Assembly: GCA_945861195.1 (NCBI GenBank)
Contig: CAMATS010000020.1
Coordinates: 1 to 14,929 of the forward strand
Source: Rhodoferax sp. OV413
GTDB lineage: Bacteria > Pseudomonadota > Gammaproteobacteria > Burkholderiales > Burkholderiaceae_C
DNA length: 14,929 bases
Direction: 5' to 3'
How positions within the stretch are numbered: position 1 is the stretch's first letter; every line of letters starts with the position of its first letter. The notes beneath the pieces are model-generated. The model ran no database searches and was not told the DNA's origin. It saw only the letters and a list, made by a program, of their open reading frames with translations. A program made the position numbers and the translations under genes. Of this stretch, positions 6,293 through 14,145 are shown one piece after another.

Positions 6293-6805
6293 CTAGTTCG
6301 CCAGGGGCGCTACCGCTTGCCATGCCGCCAGCCGGCGCAACAGTTGCTGAACAATGTCAGACTGCATGTCTCGGTACATCAGGCCCTCTTCGGCTTCCTT
6401 GGCCAGCACCGCCGATTCATTGAAGCTGATGTCGCGCTGCTGAGAAATATCGCTGGGCCCGATCAGCTCCTGGCCCTGCGGCGTGCGCAGCTTGAAGCGC
6501 ACCCGCAGGCGCAGCTGAAACTCTCGCACCTGCCCTGATGCGTTCACGCCGACGACGATTTTTTCGCGCTGCTCCTGCAGCAAATCGAGTACCACCTGAG
6601 CCTGGCTCAAGGGCGCCTCTGCAGGCAGCACAGTGACGGCGTTGGCCAAAGACCGGCGCAGCTCAGTGAGCAGGGGGCCGCCCGGGTTGGGCAGGACAGC
6701 GATGCGCTCAAACCCATAGTTTTGGCTGCCACGCAGCTTGAAACCGCAGCCCGCCACAGCCAGGCCGGCGGGCGGTATGAGGGCAAGGAGTGCGCGGCGC
6801 TGCAT
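6293..6805 (-). CDS. lptE: LPS-assembly lipoprotein LptE
   Basis: A 170-residue outer-membrane lipoprotein that plugs the LptD barrel and helps insert lipopolysaccharide. The signal peptide MQRRALLALIPPAGLAVAGC ends at a lipobox with Cys20. It is followed by GFKLRG, the diagnostic N-terminal motif of mature LptE/RlpB. The rest fits the family's alpha/beta fold, with FQLRLRVRFKLRTPQG and a region rich in Gln and Arg near the end. The ATG lies 11 bases after the leuS stop, with no strong ribosome-binding site, which suggests translational coupling. The stop is 12 bases from the stop of the convergent DUF1330-type gene, and no terminator is visible in that short gap. Confidence 0.92.
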   Translation of the reverse strand: MQRRALLALIPPAGLAVAGCGFKLRGSQNYGFERIAVLPNPGGPLLTELRRSLANAVTVLPAEAPLSQAQVVLDLLQEQREKIVVGVNASGQVREFQLRLRVRFKLRTPQGQELIGPSDISQQRDISFNESAVLAKEAEEGLMYRDMQSDIVQQLLRRLAAWQAVAPLAN

Positions 6806-6816
6806 GGGCTTGATGC

Positions 6817-9501
6817 TCAGATGACCAGGTTGACCAGCCGCCCCGGCACGACAATGATTTTTTTCGGCGTGGCGCCGGCGCCGAGCTTAAGAAAAACTTC
6901 GCTGCCAGCGGCCAAGCCCTCGATGGCCTCGCGCGATGCATCAGCCGGGACCGTGATGGCGCCGCGCAGCTTGCCGTTGATTTGCAGCATGAGCTCGATC
7001 TCGTCCTGCGCCAGAGCGTCAGGGTCGACCACAGGCCAGGGGGCATCCAGAATATCGCCCAGCACAGCGGCATAACCCAGGCCCTGCCACAGCGCGTGGG
7101 TAATGTGCGGTGTGGCTGGATAGAGGCAGCGCAGCAGGATGCCGAAGCCCTCGGTTTGTGCAATCGCGCCACCGGGCGTGTGCACCGCCTTGAAGTCATC
7201 AAGCGCATTGATCATCTTCATGGCGCCAGACACCACGGTGTTGTACTGCATGCGCTGGTAGTCGTAGTCGACCTGCTTGAGCAGGGTATGAATATCGAGT
7301 CGCAGCGCCTTGGCCTCTTTGCCAAACTGCAGGCCTTTGAGGTTTTTAGACCCAGCCACTGCTGCTGCCAAGCCGCCCGCATGCGGGGCTGCGAGTTTGC
7401 TGCCAAAGTTCCAGACCCGTTTCAAAAAACGGTAAGAGCCCTCCACCGCAGCATCGTTCCACTCCAGCGTGGCCTCGGGTGGGGCGGTGAACATGGTGTA
7501 CAAGCGCGCGGTGTCGGCGCCGTATTTTTCGATCAGGTCCTGCGGGTCCACACCGTTGTTCTTGCTCTTGCTCATGGTGCCGACCCCCTCATAGGTGATC
7601 AGCGTGCCGGCTGGCAGTTCGCCCTTGGCTGCCTTGAGCCGGGCGCCCGTCACCTTGCCAGAGTCGTCGTGCTGGTCTTCCACCTCGTGCGGCCAAAAGT
7701 ACTCTACGCCGCCCTTGTCGCCCTTGCGTGAATAGATGTGGTTGAGCACCATGCCTTGGGTCAGCAGCTTGGTGAAGGGTTCGTCCACCTTGACCAGGCC
7801 GAGGTCGCGCATCACCTTGGTCCAGAAACGCGCGTAAAGCAGGTGCAGGATGGCGTGCTCGATGCCGCCGATGTACTGGTCCATGGGCATCCAGTAGTCA
7901 GCGCCCCCGGCGACCATGGCCTGCTCGTTTTGGGGATCGCAGTAGCGCATGAAGTACCAGGAGCTGTCGACAAAGGTGTCCATGGTGTCGGTTTCGCGCC
8001 GCGCCGGGCGGCTGCAGACCGGGCACACCACACCGGCATGGAAACCCGCGTGCTGGTGCAAGGGGTTGCCGCTGCCATCGGGCACACAATCCTGCGGCAG
8101 CAGCACCGGCAGGTCTTGTTCGGGCACCGGCACCGCGCCGTGCACCGCGCAATGGATGATCGGAATGGGCGTGCCCCAGTAGCGTTGCCGGCTCACACCC
8201 CAGTCGCGCAGGCGCCAGGTGGTTTTTTTCTGACCCAGACCCAAGGCAGCCAAGTCAAGGGCCACGGCGTCGACGCAGGCCTTGAAGTCCAGGCCATCAA
8301 ATTTGCCCGAGTTGATCGCCCGGCCGGCGGACTTGTCGCCATACCAGTCCTGCCAGCGGCTGGCGTCAAAGACCTGCCCGGCCACGCCGACCACGGGCGC
8401 GATGGGCAAGTTGTATTTCAGGGCAAAGGCAAAGTCGCGCTCATCGTGGGCTGGCACACCCATCACGGCGCCATCGCCATAGCCCATCAGCACATAGTTG
8501 CCGACCCACACCGCCAGCGGTGCGGCGCTGAGCGGATGCTTCACCAGCAGGCCGGTGTCCATGCCGTTTTTCTCTTGGGTGGCGAGCTCGGCCTCGGTGC
8601 TGCCGCCGCGTTGGCAGGCTTCGATAAAGGCCGCCAGCGCCGGCTTGCCGAGTGCCGCCTGCTGGGCCAGAGGGTGTTCTGGGGCCACCGCACAAAAGGT
8701 CACGCCCATGATGGTGTCGGCCCGGGTGGTGAACACGTGCATGCGACCGTCGCCGATCAGGGAACCGTCGGCAGCGCGGATGTCGTGCGTGAAAGCAAAG
8801 CGCAGGCCTTCGCTCTTGCCAATCCAGTTTTCCTGCATCAGCTTGACACGCTCGGGCCAGCCCGGCAGCTTGTGCTGCACATGGTCCAGCAGCTCTTCGG
8901 CATAGGCCGTGATCTTCAGGTAGTAGCCTGGAATTTCGCGTTTTTCTACCACTGCGCCGGTGCGCCAGCCCTTGCCGTCAATCACCTGCTCATTGGCCAG
9001 CACAGTTTGGTCCACCGGGTCCCAGTTAACGACCTGGGTTTTGCGGTAGGCAATGCCCTTGTCCAGCATTTTCAAAAACAGCCACTGGTTCCACTTGTAG
9101 TAGCTCGGGTCACAGGTGGCGAGCTCGCGGCTCCAGTCGATGGCCAGGCCCATGGCCTGCATCTGCTGCTTCATGTAGGCGATGTTGTCGTAGGTCCACT
9201 TGGCCGGTGGCACCTGATTTTTCAGCGCGGCGTTTTCGGCCGGCAGGCCAAAGGCGTCCCAGCCCATGGGCATGAGCACGTTGTAGCCTTTCATGCGCAG
9301 GTGGCGCGTGAGCATGTCGTTGATGGTGTAGTTGCGCACATGGCCCATGTGCAGCTTGCCACTCGGGTAGGGCAGCATGGAGCAGGCGTAGAACTTTTTC
9401 TTGGCCGGGTCTTCGCTGACACGGTAGGCATCGCAGGCAGTCCAGTGGCTCTGGGCCGCCTGCTCTACGGCGATATGCTGGTATTTTTCGTCCATGGGCA
9501 T
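6817..9501 (-). CDS. leuS: Leucyl-tRNA synthetase
   Basis: An 894-residue class I aminoacyl-tRNA synthetase that charges tRNA-Leu, cytoplasmic and essential. The nucleotide-binding motif appears as HMGH at 51-54 within PYPSGKLHMGHVRNY. The CP1 editing domain carries TTRADTIMGVTF and GDGAVMGVPAHDERDF. The KMSKS loop appears as TMSKSK (Met643). A zinc-type CPVC motif lies in the ZN-1-like insert. The length is a little above the E. coli enzyme (about 860). The ATG at 9501 is taken, with an in-frame ATG at 9495 as a close alternative; neither has a clear Shine-Dalgarno sequence. The gene lies 39 bases after exbD, in a spacer that can form alternative hairpins, and 11 bases before lptE. Confidence 0.97.
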   Translation of the reverse strand: MPMDEKYQHIAVEQAAQSHWTACDAYRVSEDPAKKKFYACSMLPYPSGKLHMGHVRNYTINDMLTRHLRMKGYNVLMPMGWDAFGLPAENAALKNQVPPAKWTYDNIAYMKQQMQAMGLAIDWSRELATCDPSYYKWNQWLFLKMLDKGIAYRKTQVVNWDPVDQTVLANEQVIDGKGWRTGAVVEKREIPGYYLKITAYAEELLDHVQHKLPGWPERVKLMQENWIGKSEGLRFAFTHDIRAADGSLIGDGRMHVFTTRADTIMGVTFCAVAPEHPLAQQAALGKPALAAFIEACQRGGSTEAELATQEKNGMDTGLLVKHPLSAAPLAVWVGNYVLMGYGDGAVMGVPAHDERDFAFALKYNLPIAPVVGVAGQVFDASRWQDWYGDKSAGRAINSGKFDGLDFKACVDAVALDLAALGLGQKKTTWRLRDWGVSRQRYWGTPIPIIHCAVHGAVPVPEQDLPVLLPQDCVPDGSGNPLHQHAGFHAGVVCPVCSRPARRETDTMDTFVDSSWYFMRYCDPQNEQAMVAGGADYWMPMDQYIGGIEHAILHLLYARFWTKVMRDLGLVKVDEPFTKLLTQGMVLNHIYSRKGDKGGVEYFWPHEVEDQHDDSGKVTGARLKAAKGELPAGTLITYEGVGTMSKSKNNGVDPQDLIEKYGADTARLYTMFTAPPEATLEWNDAAVEGSYRFLKRVWNFGSKLAAPHAGGLAAAVAGSKNLKGLQFGKEAKALRLDIHTLLKQVDYDYQRMQYNTVVSGAMKMINALDDFKAVHTPGGAIAQTEGFGILLRCLYPATPHITHALWQGLGYAAVLGDILDAPWPVVDPDALAQDEIELMLQINGKLRGAITVPADASREAIEGLAAGSEVFLKLGAGATPKKIIVVPGRLVNLVI

Positions 9502-9511
9502 TCAATGAGGT

Positions 9512-9535
9512 GCAGCCCGGGCGGCTGCCAGCCCG
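9512..9535 (-). other. Overlapping alternative hairpins in the exbD-leuS spacer
   Basis: GCAGCC and GGCTGC (9512-9517 and 9523-9528) form a perfect 6-bp stem with a 5-base loop. CGGGC at 9518-9522 can instead pair with GCCCG at 9531-9535, and GGCT with AGCC nests inside. The structures are mutually exclusive and fill most of the 39-base leader in front of leuS. Whether this modulates leuS translation or is only a GC-rich coincidence cannot be told from sequence. Confidence 0.35.
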
Positions 9536-9540
9536 CGATT

Positions 9541-9969
9541 TTAGGGTTTGACCGGAGCCGTGGGATCGGTCACAAAGCCGATCCGGTTCAGGCCGGCTTG
9601 GTGGGCCAGGCCCATCACCTCAACAATGCGGCCATAGGGCACTTGTGCATCGGCCCGCAGGCGCAGTTCGGTGTCTGGCTTGGCCTGCGCTGTTTGGCGC
9701 AGGGCCTGTGCGAGTTGCTCGGGAGCGATCGGCTGGTCGGCAAGAAAAATTTGCCCCGTGCGGTCGACGACCAGAGTGAGGGCGCGCGGCGCCTCGCCCG
9801 GCTGGGCGGCCGCGCTCTTGGGCAGGTCAAGCTTGATCGAGCTCGCCAGCAGGGGCGCGGTCAGGATGAAGATAACCAAGAGCACCAACATCACGTCGAC
9901 CAGGGGTGTGACATTGATCTCGCTGATGGGCTGCGCAGCTTGGGAGCGCTCCAGACGTCCGAATGACAT
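9541..9969 (-). CDS. exbD: Biopolymer transporter, ExbD/TolR family
   Basis: A 142-residue inner-membrane protein forming the proton-channel plug with ExbB/TolQ, which energises outer-membrane uptake or envelope constriction. The N-terminal cytoplasmic segment contains SEINVTPLVDVMLVLLVIF. The single transmembrane helix (about 24-43) carries the essential protonatable aspartate, Asp25. A periplasmic domain of about 95 residues follows, ending RIGFVTDPTAP. The gene starts 18 bases after the exbB stop and is followed by leuS. No tonB, tolA, tolB or pal gene is nearby, so the TonB-type versus Tol-type assignment is open; the symbol is a working choice. Confidence 0.88.
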   Translation of the reverse strand: MSFGRLERSQAAQPISEINVTPLVDVMLVLLVIFILTAPLLASSIKLDLPKSAAAQPGEAPRALTLVVDRTGQIFLADQPIAPEQLAQALRQTAQAKPDTELRLRADAQVPYGRIVEVMGLAHQAGLNRIGFVTDPTAPVKP

Positions 9970-9987
9970 GGCCTTGCTCTTGGCCCC

Positions 9988-10641
9988 TCAGTCGATGCAA
10001 AAGCCAGGGCTGGCCGCCAATTCGCGCAGGTCACGGGCAAAGCCCTCGAGGTCTGCCTCCAGCCTGGCAATCGTGCGCCCCATGACGTTGTAGGCCAAAA
10101 CCGCCGGAATCGCCACAGCCAAACCGGCAGCTGTCATGACCAGGGCTTCGCCCACCGGGCCGGAGATTTTGTCAATGCTGACCTGTCCGGCGTCGGCAAT
10201 CCCGATCAGGGCGCGGTAAATGCCCCACACGGTGCCAAGCAAGCCGACAAAAGGCGCCGTGGATCCGACGGTGGCGAGCAGCACCTGCCCGTAGTGCAGC
10301 CGCGCCAGCACTCCATGCAGCGCATCGCGCAAGAGGCGGGTCAGCTGCTGAGACCGGTCGCCCGCCGCGCCCAGGGTGTTGCCGACCTGGATGGTGATGG
10401 CCTGCACTAGGGGCAAGACCAGGCCTTCGCGATCAAAACCGGGCAGGGACAATGCAGCATTGGCCACCGAGTTGCACTGCCAGAAAGCCGCCGTGCTGCG
10501 AGCGATGTCAGCGCCCACGCGGTACAAGAACCAGGTCTTCCAGACGATGACCACCCAGCAGGCGACTGACATCAGTAGCAGCAGCACAGACACGCCCTTG
10601 ATCAGGACATCCCCCTGCTCGTAGATTTGCAGCAGATTCAT
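9988..10641 (-). CDS. exbB: MotA/TolQ/ExbB proton channel family protein
   Basis: A 217-residue inner-membrane protein, the pentameric scaffold of the ExbB-ExbD (or TolQ-TolR) motor. Three hydrophobic helices are visible at about 16-35, 117-142 and 163-188. The characteristic stretch STAPFVGLLGTVWGIYRAL falls in the second. The third holds GEALVMTAAGLAVAIPAVLAYN, with the conserved Glu and Thr. There is no long N-terminal extension, so the size is TolQ-like. Its ATG overlaps the dapB stop as ATGA (10638-10641), showing translational coupling, and exbD follows after 18 bases. A cytoplasmic loop of about 80 residues lies between helices 1 and 2, as expected. Confidence 0.88.
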   Translation of the reverse strand: MNLLQIYEQGDVLIKGVSVLLLLMSVACWVVIVWKTWFLYRVGADIARSTAAFWQCNSVANAALSLPGFDREGLVLPLVQAITIQVGNTLGAAGDRSQQLTRLLRDALHGVLARLHYGQVLLATVGSTAPFVGLLGTVWGIYRALIGIADAGQVSIDKISGPVGEALVMTAAGLAVAIPAVLAYNVMGRTIARLEADLEGFARDLRELAASPGFCID

Positions 10642-11465
10642 CGAAGTTGCAGCACGTCAGCCATGTCAAACAGGCCCACCTTGTGTTGCCGCAAAAAACG
10701 CGCCGCGCGCAAGCTGCCTTGGGCATAGGTGCTGCGGCTCGAGGACCTGTGTGTGATCTCGATGCGCTCACCGGTACCGGCGAACAGCACGGTGTGGTCA
10801 CCCACGATGTCGCCACCCCGGATGGAAGAGAAACCAATGCAGGCGGGCTCGCGCTCGCCGCTCAGCCCTTGGCGGTCGTAAACCGCGCAGTCTTTGAGAT
10901 CGCGGCCAAGCGCGGCGGCGATCACCTCCCCCATTTTCAGGGCCGTGCCGGACGGCGCATCAACCTTGTGCCGGTGGTGGGCCTCGATGATTTCGATGTC
11001 ATAGCCGGTGGCGAGCGCGCGGGCGGCGGTCTCGAGCAGCTTGAGCGTGACATTCACGCCCACACTCATGTTGGGCGCCATGACGATGGGGATGTGGCGC
11101 GCGGCGTCTGCAATCTCGGCCTTCTGCGCCTCGTTAAAGCCGGTGGTGCCAATCACCAGGCCAACACCGAGGGCGCAGCAGACCTGCAGATGGGCCAGCG
11201 TGCCCTCTGGCCGGGTGAAATCGATCAGAACCTCAGCCTGGGCCAAACCGAGCTGCAGGTCAGCGGTGATGGCAACCCCGCTGTCTTGCCCCAGGAAAGC
11301 GCTTGCATCCAGACCTATGGCCGGGCTCTGCGCCTGGTCCAGCGCGCCACTGAGCCGGCAATCTGGTGCCGCCAGCAGGGCCTGTATCAGCATCTGCCCC
11401 ATGCGCCCGGAGGCGCCGGCCACGGCAATGCGCTGGGCTGTGTTTTGGCTCGGGCTGCCGCTCAT
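10638..11465 (-). CDS. dapB: 4-hydroxy-tetrahydrodipicolinate reductase
   Basis: A 275-residue cytoplasmic NAD(P)H-dependent reductase of the diaminopimelate/lysine pathway, supplying lysine and the peptidoglycan cross-link residue. The Rossmann motif GASGRMG is at 17-23 and GTTGF at 106-110. APNMSVGVN is at 130-138. The signature EAHHRHKVDAPSGTA is at 161-175, with catalytic His163 and Lys167. The length is normal. The ATG overlaps the bamE stop as ATGA (11462-11465), and its stop overlaps the exbB start in the same way. The three genes bamE-dapB-exbB are therefore tightly coupled in one transcript. Confidence 0.97.
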   Translation of the reverse strand: MSGSPSQNTAQRIAVAGASGRMGQMLIQALLAAPDCRLSGALDQAQSPAIGLDASAFLGQDSGVAITADLQLGLAQAEVLIDFTRPEGTLAHLQVCCALGVGLVIGTTGFNEAQKAEIADAARHIPIVMAPNMSVGVNVTLKLLETAARALATGYDIEIIEAHHRHKVDAPSGTALKMGEVIAAALGRDLKDCAVYDRQGLSGEREPACIGFSSIRGGDIVGDHTVLFAGTGERIEITHRSSSRSTYAQGSLRAARFLRQHKVGLFDMADVLQLR

Positions 11466-11998
11466 GGGGCTGCTGGCTCTAGCCGTGGGTAGGTGCTGGG
11501 CAGCGGCGCCTGGGCCTTGGCCTCGGGTGGCTTGGCCGCCGCGCCTGGCTGGGCTGGCGCTGGCGGCGCCTCGAGCACCGGCACCTTGCCAAGCCGACGC
11601 CCTGAGTCCAACGTCGCCACAAACTCGGCCTCGGTGGGCATGGGGTCAGCCTCGATTCGCACCAACACCTCAGCCTTGAAAAAAACACTCAAGGTGCGCG
11701 ACTGTGCCGCCTGCCCCTGGCGGCGGAAGGTAAATACATAGTCCCAACGGTCAGCATGGAAAACACTGGCCAGCAAAGGCGTGCCCAAAATATCGCGCAC
11801 CTGAGCCCGGCTCATGCCTGGCTTGACAGCGGCCAATTGCTCGGCAGAGACAAAGTTGCCCTGAACAATGTCTATTTTGTAGGGAGAGACTGCGCCCACC
11901 ACGGTTTTGCTGGCTGAATCCAGACTGCTGCAGGCAATCAGCGCGTACCCAAGCAAAAGCAGGCACAGTTGTCGAAGGCAGCGTGTTGAATCAGGCAT
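11462..11998 (-). CDS. bamE: Outer membrane protein assembly factor BamE (OmlA/SmpA lipoprotein)
   Basis: A 178-residue lipoprotein of the BAM beta-barrel assembly machine at the inner face of the outer membrane. The signal peptide ends at the lipobox LIAC (Cys23). The mature protein has YKIDIVQGN at 40-48, GMSRAQVRDILGTPLL at 61-76 and the WDYVF motif at 85-89, all typical of the BamE/OmlA fold. A C-terminal tail of about 35 residues is rich in Pro and Ala, longer than in small BamE proteins. The ATG at 11998 gives the most normal signal peptide; in-frame starts at 12028 and 12067 would add residues before it. It heads the bamE-dapB-exbB-exbD-leuS-lptE train and is divergent from fur, a common pairing. 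Confidence 0.92.
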   Translation of the reverse strand: MPDSTRCLRQLCLLLLGYALIACSSLDSASKTVVGAVSPYKIDIVQGNFVSAEQLAAVKPGMSRAQVRDILGTPLLASVFHADRWDYVFTFRRQGQAAQSRTLSVFFKAEVLVRIEADPMPTEAEFVATLDSGRRLGKVPVLEAPPAPAQPGAAAKPPEAKAQAPLPSTYPRLEPAAP

Positions 11999-12131
11999 GT
12001 GCACAGCATTGAAGATATGATGATCCATTGTACTGTTTGCACCTGCAGCGGCAGAGTCGAAAAGCATCGCCCGGAAGACCCGCTACCCGGCCCGCCAACT
12101 GACCCTTTCAAGGGCCCGACCGCAATCCTTC

Positions 12132-12578
12132 ATGACCAACAGCGACGAACTCAAAAATACCGGTTTGAAGGCCACGCTACCGCGGCTGAAAATTCTGGAG
12201 GTTTTCCAGACTGGGGCGCAGCGCCACATGTCTGCAGAGGATGTGTTCAGGGTCCTGCTGCAAGACCGCTCCGACGTCGGCCTGGCCACGGTTTACCGGG
12301 TCCTGGCGCAGTTTGAGCAGGCCGGCATCCTGAGCCGCAACCATTTTGAGAGCGGAAAATCAGTCTATGAACTCAACGAAGGCCAGCACCATGACCACTT
12401 GGTGTGCCTGGATTGCGGACGGGTTGAAGAGTTTTACGATGCCGACATCGAAAGCCGCCAACATGAAGTAGCCAAGGCCAAGGGCTTTGCTATCGCCGAC
12501 CATGCCCTGAGCCTGTATGCCAACTGCGTGCGCCAGGCCTGCCCAAACCGGCCACAGGCGCTGCGCCAGGCGGGCTGA
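12132..12578 (+). CDS. fur: Ferric uptake regulator Fur
   Basis: A 148-residue metal-dependent DNA-binding repressor of iron-responsive genes. The winged-helix DNA-binding part includes GLKATLPRLKILEVF and the recognition region DVGLATVYRVLAQFEQAGI. Judged by alignment with E. coli Fur (positions shifted by one), the metal ligands are intact: His32, Glu80, His87, Asp88, His89, Glu107 and His124. Both structural-zinc cysteine pairs are present, C92-x-x-C95 and C132-x4-C137. The ATG at 12132 lacks a good Shine-Dalgarno sequence. The gene is divergent from bamE. Its stop (TGA, 12576-12578) directly abuts the stop of the convergent hprK. Confidence 0.97.
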   Translation: MTNSDELKNTGLKATLPRLKILEVFQTGAQRHMSAEDVFRVLLQDRSDVGLATVYRVLAQFEQAGILSRNHFESGKSVYELNEGQHHDHLVCLDCGRVEEFYDADIESRQHEVAKAKGFAIADHALSLYANCVRQACPNRPQALRQAG

Positions 12579-13556
12579 TCAGGCGGGCGGTGGCTGGCCC
12601 GGCTGGCTTTGGGCGCTGCTCATTTCAATGCGGTGGCGCTCGACAAACTCTTGGTAAGTGTCAATGCCGCGCAATTGCAAAATGGTGTTGCGCACGGCCG
12701 CCTCTACCAACACAGCGATATTGCGCCCTGCCACCACCTGGATCACCACCTTGCGAACCGGCACGCCGAGCACATCCTGGAGCAGTGGTTCGTGGGGGAG
12801 GCGTTCGTAGTCTCGCTCCAGAGTTTCGCGACGCACCAAGTGCACAATCAGCTTGAGCCGCATTTTTCGGCGCACCGCGGTTTCGCCAAAAATGCATCGA
12901 ATGTCGAGCAGGCCAATACCGCGCACCTCCAGCAAGTTGGTCAAGAGCTCTGGACATCTGCCCTCAATGGTGTTCTGGTTGATGCGAAACAGGTCAACCG
13001 CGTCATCGGCCACCAGCCCGTTGCCGCGAGAAATCAGCTCGAGTCCCAACTCGCTCTTGCCCAAGCCAGACTCGCCAGTAATCAGCACGCCCATGCCCAG
13101 GATGTCCATGAACACCCCGTGCATGGAGGCGCGATCGGCAAAATGCTTGGACAAGTAGGCGCGTAGCACATCAATCACAAAAGCCGACGAGCTCGGGGTG
13201 GCAAACATCGGGATTTGGGCGCGTTCGCACATCGAGACCAGTGCATCCGGTGCTGCCTGGCCGTCCGCAAGCACCAGCATGGGCGGCTCGAGCGTCACGA
13301 TGCGGCCGATGCGCCGGTCGCAATCCTGCGCCGTGGCGTTCATCAGGTAGGCGATTTCTCGCTCACCCAAAATCTGCAAGCGGTAGGGATGGATGTAGTT
13401 GAGGTAGCCCACCAGATCGGCCCCGGAGCGGGCGGCGCGTACCGCAACTTCGTCAAAACGGCGCTCTGAGGCGCCCAGACCGGCCACCCAATGCCATTTC
13501 AAGAGGCCGCGAAATTCTTCGAACAACACATCAGCACTGACAACCGTGGGCTTCAT
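12579..13556 (-). CDS. hprK: HPr kinase/phosphorylase
   Basis: A 325-residue bifunctional enzyme that phosphorylates and dephosphorylates a serine of HPr-type PTS proteins. The N-terminal domain starts MKPTVVSADVLFEEFRGLLKWHW. The kinase domain has the P-loop GESGLGKS at 161-168, a preceding conserved HGV (His146), the DD pair at 184-185 and the HprK signature EVRGIGLLDI at 210-219. The ATG at 13556 matches the family N-terminus better than the in-frame TTG at 13571; neither has a strong ribosome-binding site. It is the last gene of the hpf-ptsN-hprK group, 46 bases after ptsN. In proteobacteria this enzyme usually acts with the nitrogen-related PTS rather than in classical carbon repression; the HPr gene is not in the window. 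Confidence 0.96.
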   Translation of the reverse strand: MKPTVVSADVLFEEFRGLLKWHWVAGLGASERRFDEVAVRAARSGADLVGYLNYIHPYRLQILGEREIAYLMNATAQDCDRRIGRIVTLEPPMLVLADGQAAPDALVSMCERAQIPMFATPSSSAFVIDVLRAYLSKHFADRASMHGVFMDILGMGVLITGESGLGKSELGLELISRGNGLVADDAVDLFRINQNTIEGRCPELLTNLLEVRGIGLLDIRCIFGETAVRRKMRLKLIVHLVRRETLERDYERLPHEPLLQDVLGVPVRKVVIQVVAGRNIAVLVEAAVRNTILQLRGIDTYQEFVERHRIEMSSAQSQPGQPPPA

Positions 13557-13602
13557 GCTGGGTCTGCTCAAGCCCTGAGGCAGGCCTTGGTTTGACGCAG
13601 GC

Positions 13603-14070
13603 TCAAGCGGTCTGCGCCGAATGCCAGTTGGCGATCAAGGCATGCACATCAGCGGCCTCTGCCTCGGCCAAGAGTTTTTGGCGCAGTTCGGCATCGCTGA
13701 GCATTTCTGCAATTTCCGAGAGGATTTCCAGGTGCTTTTGGGTCGCCGCCTCGGGCACCAGAAGAAAAATCAAGAGGCTCACCGGCTTTTCGTCTGGCGC
13801 GTCAAAGCCAATCGGTGCGAGCAACTGAAACACTGCCGCCATAGGCAATTTGAGACCCTTGATGCGCCCGTGTGGAATGGCCACCCCATGGCCCAAGCCG
13901 GTGGAGCCGAGGCGTTCACGAGAAAAAAGACTGTCGGTGACAAGGGCGCGGCTGAGGCCGTACAGGCCCTCAAACAGCAGGCCAACCTCCTCAAAAGCCC
14001 TCTTCTTGCTGGTGGCAGCAACACGCACCAAAACTTGCGCGGCCGGTAAAATGGAGGCGAGGCGATTCAT
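13603..14070 (-). CDS. ptsN: Nitrogen-regulatory PTS enzyme IIA (EIIA-Ntr)
   Basis: A 155-residue cytoplasmic phospho-acceptor of the PTS-Ntr, which links nitrogen and potassium status and envelope signals. The start MNRLASILPAAQVLVRVAATSKKRAFEE is the family pattern. The phosphorylated histidine is His67 in GLGHGVAIPHGR. LLIFLLVP and HLEILSEIAEML are also conserved. The ATG at 14070 is preferred; ATG at 14082 and GTG at 14097 are in-frame alternatives, and no strong Shine-Dalgarno sequence separates them. It lies between hpf (75-base gap with a strong hairpin) and hprK (46 bases), the arrangement expected for a nitrogen-PTS group. Confidence 0.95.
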   Translation of the reverse strand: MNRLASILPAAQVLVRVAATSKKRAFEEVGLLFEGLYGLSRALVTDSLFSRERLGSTGLGHGVAIPHGRIKGLKLPMAAVFQLLAPIGFDAPDEKPVSLLIFLLVPEAATQKHLEILSEIAEMLSDAELRQKLLAEAEAADVHALIANWHSAQTA

Positions 14071-14108
14071 GAGAAGCGGCATTATGCACCCAAGCACCCG
14101 CCCCCAAA

Positions 14109-14136
14109 CCCGTCTGCCCGAGCCCGGGCAGACGGC
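14109..14136 (-). terminator. Strong hairpin between hpf and ptsN
   Basis: CCGTCTGCCCG and CGGGCAGACGG (14110-14120 and 14125-14135) form a perfect 11-bp stem around AGCC. It begins 10 bases after the hpf stop. On the minus strand only GTTTGG follows, not a real T run. It may act as a partial terminator or 3' stabiliser, letting hpf be expressed above ptsN and hprK. Confidence 0.55.
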
Positions 14137-14145
14137 ACATGGCGT

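Noticed and set aside
6320..6345. Third copy of part of the 39-bp repeat inside lptE (GCCAGCCGGCGCA)
   Set aside because: Only about 13 bases match, within common Leu-Arg-Arg-Leu-Ala codons. The AT-edged hairpin is absent.
7738..9966. A 742-codon open frame on the plus strand opposite leuS and exbD
   Set aside because: It is wholly antisense to two genes with unmistakable motifs. Its translation is His/Val/Gly-rich without domains, as expected from GC-rich codon use on the other strand.
12011..12030. Fur-box-like GATATGATGATCCATTG between bamE and fur
   Set aside because: Matches to the 19-bp Fur consensus are scattered and need a shift, so autoregulation of fur cannot be claimed. The TATGAT inside has no suitably spaced -35.
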